Shown here piece after piece: positions 1 through 15,440 of a stretch of 64,000 bases of DNA. The notes under the pieces are model-generated. The model had not been told where the DNA came from and did not search any database. It saw only the letters and a list, made by a program, of their open reading frames with translations. The DNA is from Bugula neritina (lineage: Eukaryota > Bryozoa > Gymnolaemata > Cheilostomatida > Bugulidae). Both the position numbers and the translations under genes were made by a program. The stretch spans positions 7,827,473-7,891,472 of the forward strand of contig OZ037770.1 in NCBI GenBank assembly GCA_964035545.1. Direction: 5' to 3'. Positions within the stretch are counted from its first letter, which is position 1. Each line of letters begins with the position of its first letter.

Positions 1-1
1 T

Positions 2-52
2 GCAATTGAGGAGGGGTTGGTGACGCTTCCTCTCATTCAGAATGTAAAATAA
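2..52 (+). CDS. possible 3' end of an upstream coding exon (partial)
   Basis: From base 2 an open frame of 16 codons with protein-like composition (it reads AIEEGLVTLPLIQNVK) ends in TAA at 50-52, overlapping an AATAAA. It could be the last coding exon of a plus-strand gene that starts outside the window. It is too short to identify and could be chance. Confidence 0.25.
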   Translation, partial: AIEEGLVTLPLIQNVK

Positions 53-232
53 AACTAGCTCTTAAGGAGAAAATAGAAATTTCTAGTTAGCTGCTTTTCC
101 AGAAGTTTGAATTTTCATAATTTTTTCTAACTGGATCAACTATGACTAGTAGCATTATGTGCGGATATATACAATTTTATTATAATGCAACTAATTATTG
201 TTGAATTATACCTTTAACCTCTTTTAGAATTC

Positions 233-380
233 GAATTGTTCTATAAGCAGCACCAAGTTAGGGGTGACTGAGTGCAGTGGTTGGAAGTTTTTGAGTTTGA
301 AGCTGAGCCTTCCAAACTCGAGAACCCCCAAGCTACTGTACTCAGTCACCCCCAGCCTAGAGCTGCTTATAAAACAATTC
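233..380. repeat. palindromic hairpin element (MITE-like)
   Basis: The two halves are near-perfect inverted copies. GAATTGTT followed by TATAAGCAG and GGGGTGACTGAGT on the left is mirrored on the right, ending AAAACAATTC at 380. The centre also folds back. A related degenerate copy lies at about 30660-30800. This looks like a short non-autonomous foldback element. No coding capacity is seen. Confidence 0.7.
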
Positions 381-2311
381 TTATATTTCACTCATCAAGA
401 AAATCGTTGAAATATCAATAATTTCAAACTTGTCAACATATGCCAATAAAGCTCTATTTTTGTAGCCAGCTCTGTGAATGTGGACCATAAAACTTGGTGA
501 TAAAAACATAGCTCATTACTTTTACTCCATTTTTGATTTAAGGATGGCAGAAGCAGCTCAACTGGACCAGTTTCTATGGGACATTGAGTCAGATGCTGTT
601 CTTTTCAGTTCCCTTTGTAACTTTCACGCTGTATTTCCATCTAATGTTGACAAAAGTGTGTCTTCTGCATGCTACTTTGGTGGTTAGAGTACTGGCCTAA
701 CAAACACAGGGTCAGTGGTTTGATTTCAAACACCAATAGTAATGTTAGTCTTAATTATGTACTTCATATTAGAGCAGTTTTTAGCCCTTTCCCTCAGGGG
801 TTCTCACAGAGATAGTGACTGCTAACTCCTGTGAGTTTCCCTTTGCCCACTAGGATTCAAGTGGATACAGTGAGAATATGGCCTCCAGCAATTTAAAAAC
901 CGATCCAATGAACTCGGGAGGTTATGGTTTAATGCTTGTTGAGTACTTTTTAAACTGACACTAGTAGCCGGTATTTGAGCAAATAACTATGTGTGCGTGT
1001 GCTCTGTAAACTTTATCACACTTTTCATAACTTTGTAGTGTTGTTTCCTTTACTTTTAACAATATAAAGGCTGCAGAACTGTGAGAAAGAATGCATATAA
1101 TACTTGGATAGGATGGCACAAATGCACTACATTTCAGGAATTAGCTTCCACATCATGTAATTTAGCATGTAGTGAAATAAGTTAACTGCTATGGCTTCTT
1201 AATATTTGTTTTTCAAAGAGAAATTTAAATAGAGGGTAAACTTTCCATGGCTTCTGTTTAATATATTATGGTGTGAATTACTGCATGTAGGAACTAAAAC
1301 AGCTTTATCATAGGTATATTGGCCGTTTTTCCACGATTTTGCAACTGTATTACCAAAGCCTTTAAATTTGAAATCTGCTTTGAATGGTTATAAAATATTA
1401 TTCACAGTTCTCAAAGTATAGGTTCTTGCAGATATTGCAACCATACCAGGTCAAATAAAACTTTGCATATAGTCATGACCAGGTAAGTAAGGGTTCAAAA
1501 ACTACTTCATTTGCATTTAAAATTGTCAAGAAATAATATTTATTCACACTGCAACTGTAAGTAGTTGATTATTGGAGTAGTGGCAATTTTAGTAACTAAT
1601 TTCTATAGGAGCATATATTTACCAGAGCCTCTATCTCAGCTTTAAAGTCTTGTGAAACTGCTGCAATAAAATAAAATAAATGTGTTGTAACTAATAGAGA
1701 CTTCGAACTAGTGATGTCAAAACATCAAAAACTTGCTTGTAGAATTATTTCTTTAAAAATAGCACGTGGCTTTACTTAAAGTTTTTTGGTGGGATGGTTA
1801 GAACTCTTCCCTGCTACTAGAAGCCTAAGTTAGCATCTCTACACCGTATAATGTTGCAATATTGGTTAATATTAGATGAATATATAGATTATAGAACATA
1901 TAATAAATTCATCAATATGTAAATTTGTGTGCTTATCTAGCACATTATGCTCCTTATTATTTGTGCCATCTATAACAATGTCCACCAATGGCCAGACTGT
2001 TGATGTGACAGCTGAATGCGGGTTGTTGACAGGCTGTAGCATGCACTCTGGTTCAGCTGTTGATTTGTCGGTGAGAAAGGCTTTTATTGGTCTTGTCTTC
2101 AGATCACAAAGTAAATTTACTTTACCTCACATGCGGCTATCAGTGTTGAGTAACAGAGTAATTAAATATTTGCTTTTATGTGAACATAGTTATATCATAG
2201 CAAACCGGATTAAGTGTGTATCAGTTGATTGCTATAACTTTGAGAGTTCACACTTCTCCTTCGTGTAACCTTTGAGTAACTTCGTGCTGACAGAGAACCT
2301 TTGAGTAACAG
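381..2311. other. intergenic region upstream of the Ras-like gene
   Basis: This stretch is AT-rich and has no recognisable coding exon. Open frames at 478-687 and 1927-2268 have no family resemblance and unlikely composition. It holds the tRNA-derived repeat at about 668-905. The Ras-like promoter or a noncoding first exon could lie here; an AG directly precedes the first ATG at 2312, so a 5' UTR intron is possible. Confidence 0.5.
668..905 (+). repeat. tRNA-derived SINE-like repeat
   Basis: A tRNA-like head contains an A-box-like TGGTGGTTAGAGTACTGGCC and a B-box-like GGTTTGATTTCAA, separated as in RNA polymerase III promoters. A longer unrelated body follows. The head cannot fold as a complete tRNA, so this is read as a degenerate SINE, different from the family at 11084. 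The right boundary is approximate. Confidence 0.5.
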
Positions 2312-7094
<4,783 letters not shown>

Positions 7095-8430
7095 TGCTGT
7101 TTAATGTGTAGCATATAGTCGTGGTGCCATTATTCAGATTTTAATTTGCTGTGCAATTTATTTGAATTACCTGACCCTGTTGTTCAGTTATAAACACCTT
7201 GAAGTAACCTGTTATTTGCCATTCAATCCATTCAATGGAAACGTAATACTTTTTTCTGAAATTTATAAAGATTGTCTTTTTCAGTTGGACAATGTATGAA
7301 GTTACTGCAAAAACAGTTTTAAAATTTTATCATGCAATCAAGTAAAAAGAGAACTTGGGAATTAATTATCAAGGCACTCTTCTATTATAGTCACTATAAA
7401 ACAGTTGCCGTCATTTTTCACATGTACAGCTATATCTTAAGTTCTTAAACAAAAAGGCAATTCTCAAACTTTCAGATAGTGAATTTTTTTATTATAATAG
7501 TATATTATAGATATAATTAACAGGATGCTTGCAATAACACAACTATTTACATATACATAATTTTTGAAAATTGTTCATATTTTATGAATCCTATTTTGAG
7601 AACCATTAAAGTTAGTAATAAAATATTTTTTTGTTTATAAGAATTATAGCTGTAAAAATGTATATTTACTAAAATTTCATATTTCATGTTTCTTAATAAT
7701 ATGATTCTTGTTTGTGCAATATATTGCATTATTGCACAATTACAATTAATTAAACTTTATAACTAAACATAAAAATACATATTATATGCTATTTTTCTAA
7801 TAAATTCCAGTTCTTCAAGACGTAGGCCTAAATCTGGTGCTTTTTGTTGGCATAAAATATCTTCAGCTTCTAATAGCCTCAATGTCATTCGCAAAAATTG
7901 TGTGCTTATTTTCAATTTGAATTTAGGCAAGAGTTTATAAAATTATTAAAAATTGTATTTGATATTGTCAATTCACTGTGCATCTCTATACTTTAAAGTT
8001 TACTGGCTTATTGGTAGGACAACTCCGCTTTACGAATAATCTAATGGTTATGTTTGACACATGTCTGCACTGTTTGCCAGCATTTTCTTAGAGTCTAATT
8101 AAAATGGGTTCTAATGAGAAGACACATGTAAATCATTCGTGATATGAATGGCCAGCATACTTGATGGCTTTAAAGGATAACATTGTACAATATAGCATAA
8201 CATAGCACAATATAGCACAACATAGTACAATATAGCACAACATAGTACAATATAGCATAACATCATGTGACATAATAATGGTTGGCATATAACCAGGTAG
8301 CAGAACCTTCAATATAATGCAATGTCCTATATATTATAATGAGATATGTATAAAACAATATAATATAATATTGTAATGTAGAATATTATAGATGAGGCAC
8401 TAAACAATTTTTAAAAGTTTTCAAATTGAA
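7095..8430. other. intergenic region after the Ras-like gene
   Basis: This stretch is AT-rich with no coding exon seen. AATAAA-type words near 7616 could serve as the poly(A) signal. A short tandem repeat of ATAGCACAACATAGTACAAT type lies at about 8180-8265. Confidence 0.5.
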
Positions 8431-8781
8431 TTATTAAAAGTTGGTGAACTGCAATTTGACGTAAAGCTTTGGGAAAATACAGCTGCAGTATTTGCATCTA
8501 ATCTTGCAGCTGTACTTGGCATCAGGGAGTGTATTAATTGAGAGGTTACTTGCTAACTTCAGGGTAAATACTTTGCCTTATGCAGACAAGTTAGATCAGG
8601 TTACAGTTTCTCGCTATGTTGCCATCCCTAGAGCGCACACTTCAATCCACTACTGGAGAGAGTGGGCACAACAGATGGTGTCCTGATAGCAAGTGTCAAC
8701 ATACTATTTAACCATAGATTTACCTGCTGGTGGTCACTTTATATCTGGTTACTGGGTGAAGGAGTCCTGCTCACAGCTACA

Positions 8782-10276
8782 ATGAAGTGTCTAGTGGTTG
8801 CCGTTGCTTTGCTGGCTTTTGCCTATGTAAGTTTTCTGATTCTCAAACAGTGTGTAGAATAGCGGGCATAGTTTACCAAAGAGTTTATAGTATAGCACCA
8901 TAGTTTACCAAAGAGTGTATAGTATAGCAGGCATAGTTTACCAAAGAGTGTATAGTATAGCAGGTCATAGTTCATTTCTGCAATTAGCACGCCATTGTGT
9001 GCACTCATTTAAATTTATTACGCAATTTTAGAAAATATCATCCAATTTATTTAGTAAATCTGGTGAAACAAGTTGTTTAGGCTTTATGCTATATACAAGT
9101 CTGTTCACAGTTGAGCTATAAAAATTTATAAGATTTACCATTGAAACTGGTTGAAACGAAAATATTAAATATTGTTATTTTAGCATGCGTATTTTTGTGT
9201 TTGGAAAGAATGTGTATATCCAATGAGAACACAATTGCACTGATAATGAGTTTAGTAAATAAATTTGCTTTTTAACTCGTATTTACATAATATTTTCTGT
9301 ACTGCTCAGCCAATTAAAGCGTGCTTGTATTAAAGTACTTTCTTGATTCAGAAATTATAGAATATGTGAAGCTTACACTATTTAGCACATTATTAGTTTT
9401 CTAAAAGAGGTGAGAGTAAAACTTGGTCGTGCTTAGTGCAGAAATTATCAAGAGCAGATAAACCCTTAGTCATAGTAATCACCATCTAGTATAACACTCT
9501 GCTGGTTCCCTGTACTAATACATGTGTAGAGGCTGTAATACCAAGTCTGAACCTGCCTGCTTTATTACATGCTACTTCATGTCACTACATTACACTAAAT
9601 TACACTACATGACGCTACATTGCACTACATTAGACTACTTTGCAATACATTCTTATATGCTGCTGTAAATAGGCTGCCGACATCAAGGAATGCTCGCCAA
9701 CAGCAGATGATCCCGGATGTTCAGATGACGAATGCTGCATCCCAGAACAAGAGTTCTTCAAAGTGAGCAAAAGAGATGACATACTGCCAATTGAGCAACT
9801 CAAACCAATCTTTCCATGGGGAAACAGAGAAGGTGATAAATTAATAAATATACCATTTTGATAACCAGTCTAATATCTCAGCTACTTTAATGATTACTTA
9901 TCTAGCAAGCTGCATGAATAATGTTATCATTGGAAACAGCAATTGGCTTTGTACTTCATACTTTATTTAAAGGAAGCAAAATTGTTCCCTTTAAACTACA
10001 ACTTTTTTTGTACAAATAGTATTAGTTTGGATGTCACAGCAGCATAATATGAGCAGCTGATATATTGTTATAGGAAGATGCGTACAATACAAGCAAGAGG
10101 GAGAGAACTGTTACTCAATGGCCAGCTGGCAAGAGTGTGGTTGTGCTGATGGTCTGAGATGCCACTACACTCCAGCACCATCTGAGTTGAAGAGCCCAGA
10201 ACTCAAGAGAGCCATCCCTCCATGGCTGAGACCAAAGGGTGTGCATGCCTGCGTGGTTGACACTCCAGCCCAGTAA
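8782..10276 (+). CDS. secreted ten-cysteine protein, prokineticin/colipase-like scaffold, copy 1 (135 aa)
   Basis: Exons 8782-8826, 9673-9832 and 10074-10276 join in phase. Residues 1-16 form a signal peptide with likely cleavage after AYA. The mature part has ten cysteines, spaced C-x8-C-x4-CC in exon 2 and C-x9-C-x8-C-x-C-x5-C plus a final C in exon 3. The CGC-x5-C core and a GEx-C motif just before it match the prokineticin/astakine/colipase/Dickkopf disulfide scaffold. An intron between Cys4 and Cys5 is also seen in prokineticin genes. No AVIT N-terminus is seen. Two Lys-Arg pairs (one in the Cys4-Cys5 loop, one near the C-terminus) could be processing sites. Function is unknown; hormone, immune factor, lipase cofactor or venom-like peptide are all possible. 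AATAAA follows at 10350. Confidence 0.78.
8866..8965 (+). repeat. three copies of a 32-33-bp minisatellite in intron 1 of gene copy 1
   Basis: Units containing CATAGTTTACCAAAGAGTGT start about 40 bp after the donor at 8827. The same array is expanded to about 16 units in the paralogue at 12290-12815. Confidence 0.9.
9580..9655 (+). repeat. decamer repeat ACACTACATT, short version
   Basis: About seven imperfect decamers lie just upstream of the exon 2 acceptor at 9672. The paralogue has the expanded version at about 13405-13715. Confidence 0.85.
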
Positions 10277-10349
10277 ACTTGATGACGTGAGGAAATGCCA
10301 GTTGATGTAACACAACTTTTGATATACCAACTTTGATAATATAATGCTA

Positions 10350-10355
10350 AATAAA
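10350..10355 (+). terminator. AATAAA poly(A) signal of secreted-protein gene copy 1
   Basis: A canonical AATAAA lies 74 bp after the stop codon. The equivalent site in copy 2 reads AGTAAA, with an AATAAA further downstream near 14748. Confidence 0.6.
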
Positions 10356-10397
10356 ACACCACCCATTCTTTTTGTTTTTTCAAAGTTATATCTTTAT

Positions 10398-10505
10398 TTG
10401 TGTGTGTGTGTGTGTTGTGTGTGTGTGTGCGTGTGCGTGTGCGTGTATGTGTGTGTGTGTGTGTGTGTGTATGTGTGTGTGTGTGCATGTGTGTGTATGA
10501 GTGTG
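10398..10505. repeat. (GT)n microsatellite
   Basis: About 105 bp of GT dinucleotides with interspersed GC and AT steps lie between duplication units A and B. Long open frames on both strands here are repeat artefacts. Confidence 0.95.
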
Positions 10506-11083
10506 CATGCAGCATGTCACATTGTGGTATAAGTAATGCAAGCATACATATTCACTACTGCACATAGGTAAATAAAGCAATATGTATCTTAAAATAGCTG
10601 ATGAATGTTAAAGGTTTGGTAAGCAAGGAGCATATATAAATAATAGAACTGAATGCTGGTTATCAAAGGATGTGAGACAATCAGTATTTGTAGTACAAGC
10701 CTCTCTTCAGCTAAATATAATAAATTTGTGAGCTTTAACATAAGACCATTTCAAAAAACTTGATTTCTGAAAATTGTAAATTTTAGAATAGGCGACTTTT
10801 AGCAAATAACTAGTTCAAAACCGAATTGTTATTTATTAGTAATACAACAGTCAATTTACTGTGTGCAGAAATGAAGCAGGGTTATAATTTTAAGCAACAT
10901 GTAAAGTATTATTCAAACAACCATTCTACTCATAGGTGACAAAGTAACAGCACATATCAGGCTAAATTTGTTGTCCTGTGAGTCACTAAATATACGAGAT
11001 TGACTGTGATGAACTCTTGTGTGTGAGAGTGTTTTGTAGGACTACAGGCTATATTAGTATATGTATGTAGTATCCATAAGTAT

Positions 11084-11269
11084 GGGGCAGCTGTGGTCTA
11101 TGGGTTAGACTGTTGAAGCGTTCGCCTAGTAAGCATGAAGTCATGGGTTCGAACCACGACAAAGGCTATTGCTAGTACTAGGAAGAGCATCCAGTTATAA
11201 TTGCTCCTGTGTCCCATCTGAACAAGTCCTTAGCCCGATCGAACAAAAACTCTTTTCATCAATGAGGGC
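11084..11269 (+). mobile_element. tRNA-derived SINE with target-site duplication
   Basis: The tRNA-like head has an A-box-like TGGTCTATGGGTTAGA and a B box GGGTTCGAACC. Flanking direct repeats AGTATCCATAAGTAT (11069-11083) and AGTATCCATAGGTAT (from 11270) are a 15-bp target-site duplication with one mismatch. Reverse-oriented relatives lie at 59638-59824 and 61274-61448. Unit B copy 2 lacks it, so it inserted after the duplication. Confidence 0.85.
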
Positions 11270-11621
11270 AGTATCCATAGGTATTGAATGTATTAGCTTT
11301 TTGCTGGCGTATCCATGACAACATGACATTTTAACATAGCCTCCTATGACTCACAAGTAGGTTTTGAATCTCAGATCTGGTAGTCATATACAAACAGGCT
11401 ACTCACTCAGTGACCATAAGGCTCAGCTTCTGTACATATAGAAAGCTTCATAGGAATTGTCTTTCCCAACCAAGCAGCCAACCAAATGATTTTGCTACAC
11501 ACCAACAATAAAGTATAGTATACATCAAGCAAAACAGTTTTATAACTTTATTTTGTACTTGACTGAAGTTTAAAATTTGCTAGCTTTAAGTAATTAAAGT
11601 TAAAAGTAGAGCGTGACTTAT

Positions 11622-11710
11622 CTTTAGTGCTTGCATATCTTGATAGAGTTGCTCAGCATTTGATACTCCCAACACAACACACTGTATGTTCTCGTTCTTA
11701 ATACACCAGG
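11622..11710 (-). pseudogene. stranded copy of KCNAB penultimate exon
   Basis: An 89-nt match to the KCNAB exon at 18594-18682 has only three differences seen: two synonymous and one Asp-to-Glu. The acceptor AG is intact, but the donor GTAAGT has become ATAAGT. It lies downstream of the KCNAB stop codon and arrived with duplication unit B. Reading through the lost donor adds 11 codons and a TAA at 11586-11588. An AATAAA on this strand follows at 11547-11552. It is either a dead exon or a potential alternative terminal exon. Confidence 0.8.
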
Positions 11711-11714
11711 CTGT

Positions 11715-11900
11715 CGGTATAGTATAATTTGATGTGATATAATATAATATAAGTTAGTGGTATAATATAATGTAGTATAATGTAGTATAACGTAATATAA
11801 TATAGTACAATATGATATAATGCAATATAATATGATGTAATATATTATGATACAATATAACATAATTTGATGTAAAATTATATAGTATAATGTAAAATGA
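11715..11900. repeat. TATAATATAG-type simple repeat
   Basis: Imperfect repeats of about 10 bp adjoin the stranded exon's acceptor. The paralogous array is at about 18690-18930. Confidence 0.85.
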
Positions 11901-12211
11901 AATGATATTTTTAAAAATTTTCAAGGTGAGTTACTTAAAGCTGGTGAACTAGAATCTGATGTATCAATCGAGAGGTTACTTGCTAACTTCAGGGTAAATA
12001 CTTTGCCTTATGCAGACAAGTTAGATCAGTTTACAGTTTCTCGCGATGTTGCCCTCTCTAGAGCACACACTTCAATCCACCACTGGAGAGAGTGGGCACA
12101 ACAGATGGTGTCCTGATAGCAAGTGTCAACATACTATTTAACCATAGATTTACCTGCTGGTGGTCACTTTATATCTGGTTACTGGGTGAAGGAGTCCTGC
12201 TCACAGCTACA

Positions 12212-14601
12212 ATGAAGTGTCTAGTGGTTGCCGTTGCTTTGCTGGCTTTTGCCTATGTAAGTTTTCTGATTCTCAAATAGTATATAGTATAGCAAGCATA
12301 GTTTACCAAAGAGTTTATAGTATAGCAGGCATAGTTTACCAAAGAGTGTATACTATAGCAGGCATAGTTTACCAAAGAGTGTATACTATAGCAGGCATAG
12401 TTTACCAAAGAGTGTATAGTATAGCAGGCAAAGTTGACCAAAGAGTGTATACTATAGCAGCATAGTTTACCAAAGAGTGTATACTATAGCAGGCATAGTT
12501 TACCAAAGAGTGTATAGTATGGTAGTCATAGTTTACCAAAGAGTGTATAGTATAGCGGCATAGTTTACCAAGGAGTGTATAGTATAGCAGCATAGTTTAC
12601 CAAAGAGTGTATAATATAGCAGGCATAGTTTACCAAAGAGTGTATAGTATAGCAGGCATAGTTTACCAAAGAGTGTATACTATAGCAGCATAGTTTACCA
12701 AAGAGTGTATACTATAGCAGCATAGTTTACCAAAGAGTGTATAATATAGCACCATAGTTTACCAAAGAGTGTATAATATAGCACCATAGTTTACCAAAGA
12801 GTGTATAGTATGGTGGGCATAGTTCATTTTCTGCAATCAGGACAACATTGTCTGCACTAATTTATGTAAGTTTAATACACAGTTTTAAAAAAATATTGCA
12901 AAATTTATTTGATAGGTCAGATGAAACAAATTATTAAAGCTTTATGCAAGTCTGTTCACAGTTGAGCTTTCAAAATCTGAACAATTTGCCATTAAAGCTG
13001 GTTGGAACGAAATGAAATCGGTAGAAAAACATATTAAAATATTAAATATTTTCAATTTTGTGTATCAAATGAGCATACAGTTGCACTGATAGTGAGTCTA
13101 GTAAATAAATGTGTTTTTTAACTTATATTTACATAATATTTTCTGTACTGCCCAGCCAATTAAAACAAGTGAGTATAAAAGCATTTTTATACAAAAATTA
13201 TAGAATATGTGAGGCTTGCACCATCTAGCGCATTATTAGTTTTCTAAAAAGGGGGTGTACTTAGTATAGAAATTATCAAGAGCAGATAAACCCTTAGTCA
13301 GAGTAATCACCATCTAGTATAACACAGCTGCTGGTTCCCTGCACTAATACATGTGTAGAGGCTGTAATACCAAATCTGAACCTGCCTGCTTTATTACATG
13401 CTACTTCATGGCACTACATTGCACTACATTACAATGCATTACACTACATGACACTACATTAGACTACATGACACTACATTGCACTACATTAGACTAAATT
13501 ACACTACTTGACACTACATGACACTACATTGCACTACATTGTACTACATGGCACTGCATTACAGTACACTCCATTACACTACATTGCATTACATGGCACT
13601 ACATTACACTAAATGGGGCTACATGGCACTACATTACACTACATGGCATTACATGGCACTACATTACGCTACATTACACTACATTACACTACATTACACT
13701 ACATTAGACTACTTTGCAATACCTTCTTTTATGCTGCTGTAAATAGGCTGCCGACATCAAGGAATGCTCGCCAACAGCAGATGATCCCGGATGTTCAGAT
13801 GACGAATGCTGCATTCCAGAACCAAACTTCTTTCTTATCACTAAAAGAAATGACCTACAATCACTTGCGGATGGTCATTCAATAGTTCCATGGGGCGACA
13901 GAAAAGGTGGGAAGTCAAAATGGAGTTCTGAATAGTGGCTGAGTCTTAAATGAAATTGTTTATGGCTGCAATCATGACATCTAGAAAGAGCTCATGTTGG
14001 TTATGAGGGAAGGGAGATAAATCTGCTTCAACAGAGTAAAAGACACCGGCATCATATTGCATGAACAGGAGCCATGCAAGCATTAATTCAGCATTCAGAA
14101 AGTACCAAACCTATGCAATTGTATATTCCACTTGGCCTCAAAGCTATACTCAACCCACCTAATTATTATGACATAAATTGATAACCAAGTAATTACCATC
14201 TCGTGTTACTCCAATAATTACTAATCTAGTAAGCTGTGTGGTAAATTTTAACTTTGAGCAACAGCAATTTGTTTTGTAGCAGCTAGTATATTGCCATAGA
14301 ACGATGTAAACCATACATATACATACAAGCAGCGGTGATATTGTACTATAGGAACATGCATGCAATATATATGAGCAGCTAGTATATTGTTATAGGAAGA
14401 TGCATACAATACAAGTATGAGGGAGATGGCTGCCACTCGTGGGCCAGCTTTCAAGAGTGTGGCTGTGCTGATGGTCTGAGCTGTAAATTTGTTCCATCTG
14501 ATTTGGAAAGCCCAGAACGGAAGAGAGCCATTCTTTCATGGCTTATACTAAATAGTGATTATGCCTGCGTGGTTGACACTCCAGCCCAGGAAACCTTATG
14601 A
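12212..14601 (+). CDS. secreted ten-cysteine protein, prokineticin/colipase-like scaffold, copy 2 (136 aa)
   Basis: Exons 12212-12256, 13747-13906 and 14396-14601 join in phase. The signal peptide exon is identical to copy 1, and the first 24 residues of exon 2 (through the CC-Ile-Pro) are identical too. From there the loop between Cys4 and Cys5 diverges strongly. All ten cysteines and the CGC-x5-C core are kept. Exon 3 is two codons shorter before the last cysteine and three codons longer at the end, because the TAA used by copy 1 is GAA here. A second acceptor-like TATAG-GAA at about 14348-14353 duplicates the context of the true one at 14395. The frame is fully open, so both genes look functional. 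Role and receptor are unknown. Confidence 0.78.
12290..12815 (+). repeat. expanded 32-33-bp minisatellite in intron 1 of gene copy 2
   Basis: About 16 units of CATAGTTTACCAAAGAGTGT plus a TATA(C/G)TATAGCAG part begin about 35 bp after the donor. Copy 1 has three. Confidence 0.95.
13405..13715 (+). repeat. expanded decamer array (ACACTACATT and variants)
   Basis: About 30 imperfect decamers lie in intron 1, ending about 30 bp before the exon 2 acceptor. Confidence 0.95.
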
Positions 14602-14953
14602 CGTTAGAGAGCGCTAGTTGATGTATAACACATTTGTTAATATACTAGTACAACTTTGCTAATATAATGCCAAGTAAAACACCACTTATTCTTTTTTGAA
14701 TTGTCACATTGTATTATAACTGCAAGCATGCATACTCACTATATAAGTAAATAAAACAATATATATCATAATTATTAATCAGCAAGCTGGAGTAGTTGGT
14801 AATAATTGAACATTATTAATTCTAGTTTTATGGCCTGCAATACACTATAACATTTGCTTGGTAATTTATCTAGTATAAACACTTTAATTTTTCTTACCTT
14901 TAATAACAGCTGATTAAAAGCACCTGATTATATTAGTTAATTATGCACTAGGC

Positions 14954-15292
14954 CAGGGCTGTCCAACAGGCAGCCCCGGGGTCGGGTGTGGCCTCCAGCC
15001 TTCATTTATGTGGCCCTCAAAGGCATAAAGCTAAAATTATTTTTCACCATATACATGAATTGGAGTGAAAAGCCACTTTTTAAATGCCTTATTTATGCAA
15101 ACAACATAAAACATGCAGCCTGCAGTTACTATTGTGAGTTAATTGTGTAATGATTCATGAAGTTTTGAAATAGAGCAGTTTGAAAAATACTTATCCTGTG
15201 GCCCCCAGCACAAGCTGAAGCTTACAATGTGGCCCTCTCCATAAAATATTATATTTCTGTGGCCCTCGGTTTGAAAAGGTTGGACACCCCTG
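14954..15292. mobile_element. hAT-type MITE with perfect 8-bp target-site duplication
   Basis: The left end CAGGGCTGTCCAAC is mirrored by the right end GTTGGACACCCCTG, with one mismatch. CACTAGGC flanks both sides (14946-14953 and 15293-15300), an exact 8-bp duplication as expected for hAT transposition. The interior has GTGGCCCTC-type motifs and no transposase frame. Confidence 0.9.
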
Positions 15293-15311
15293 CACTAGGC
15301 TATAGCTCTTC

Positions 15312-15440
<129 letters not shown>

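Larger units (their letters stand above)
8430..10340 (+). repeat. segmental duplication unit A, copy 1
   Basis: Sequence closely matches 11930-14690 on the same strand, with indels mainly in repeat arrays and near 8470-8540. It carries the first secreted cysteine-rich gene. The flanking unit B copy follows at about 10590. Confidence 0.85.
10590..11900 (+). repeat. segmental duplication unit B, copy 1
   Basis: It matches 17640-18930 from GCTGATGAATGTTAAAGGTT through a KCNAB-derived exon to a TATAATATAG-type simple repeat. This copy has a SINE insertion (11084-11269) that the other lacks. The other copy has a different insertion at about 18098-18245. Confidence 0.85.
11930..14690 (+). repeat. 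segmental duplication unit A, copy 2
   Basis: This is the second copy of the segment at 8430-10340. It is longer, mainly because the intron 1 minisatellite and the intron 1 decamer array are expanded. It carries the second secreted-protein gene. Confidence 0.85.

Noticed and set aside
1927..2268. 113-residue frame just upstream of the Ras-like start
   Set aside because: Composition and content resemble random AT-rich sequence, with no homology recognised; it stops 43 bases before the real start.
10165..10580. Overlapping open frames on both strands rich in His-Thr or Val-Cys
   Set aside because: They are translations of the (GT)n microsatellite.
12290..12815. Regularly spaced repeat that superficially resembles a CRISPR array
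   Set aside because: Units are contiguous with no unique spacers, lie in a eukaryotic intron, and match a short array in the paralogue: a minisatellite.
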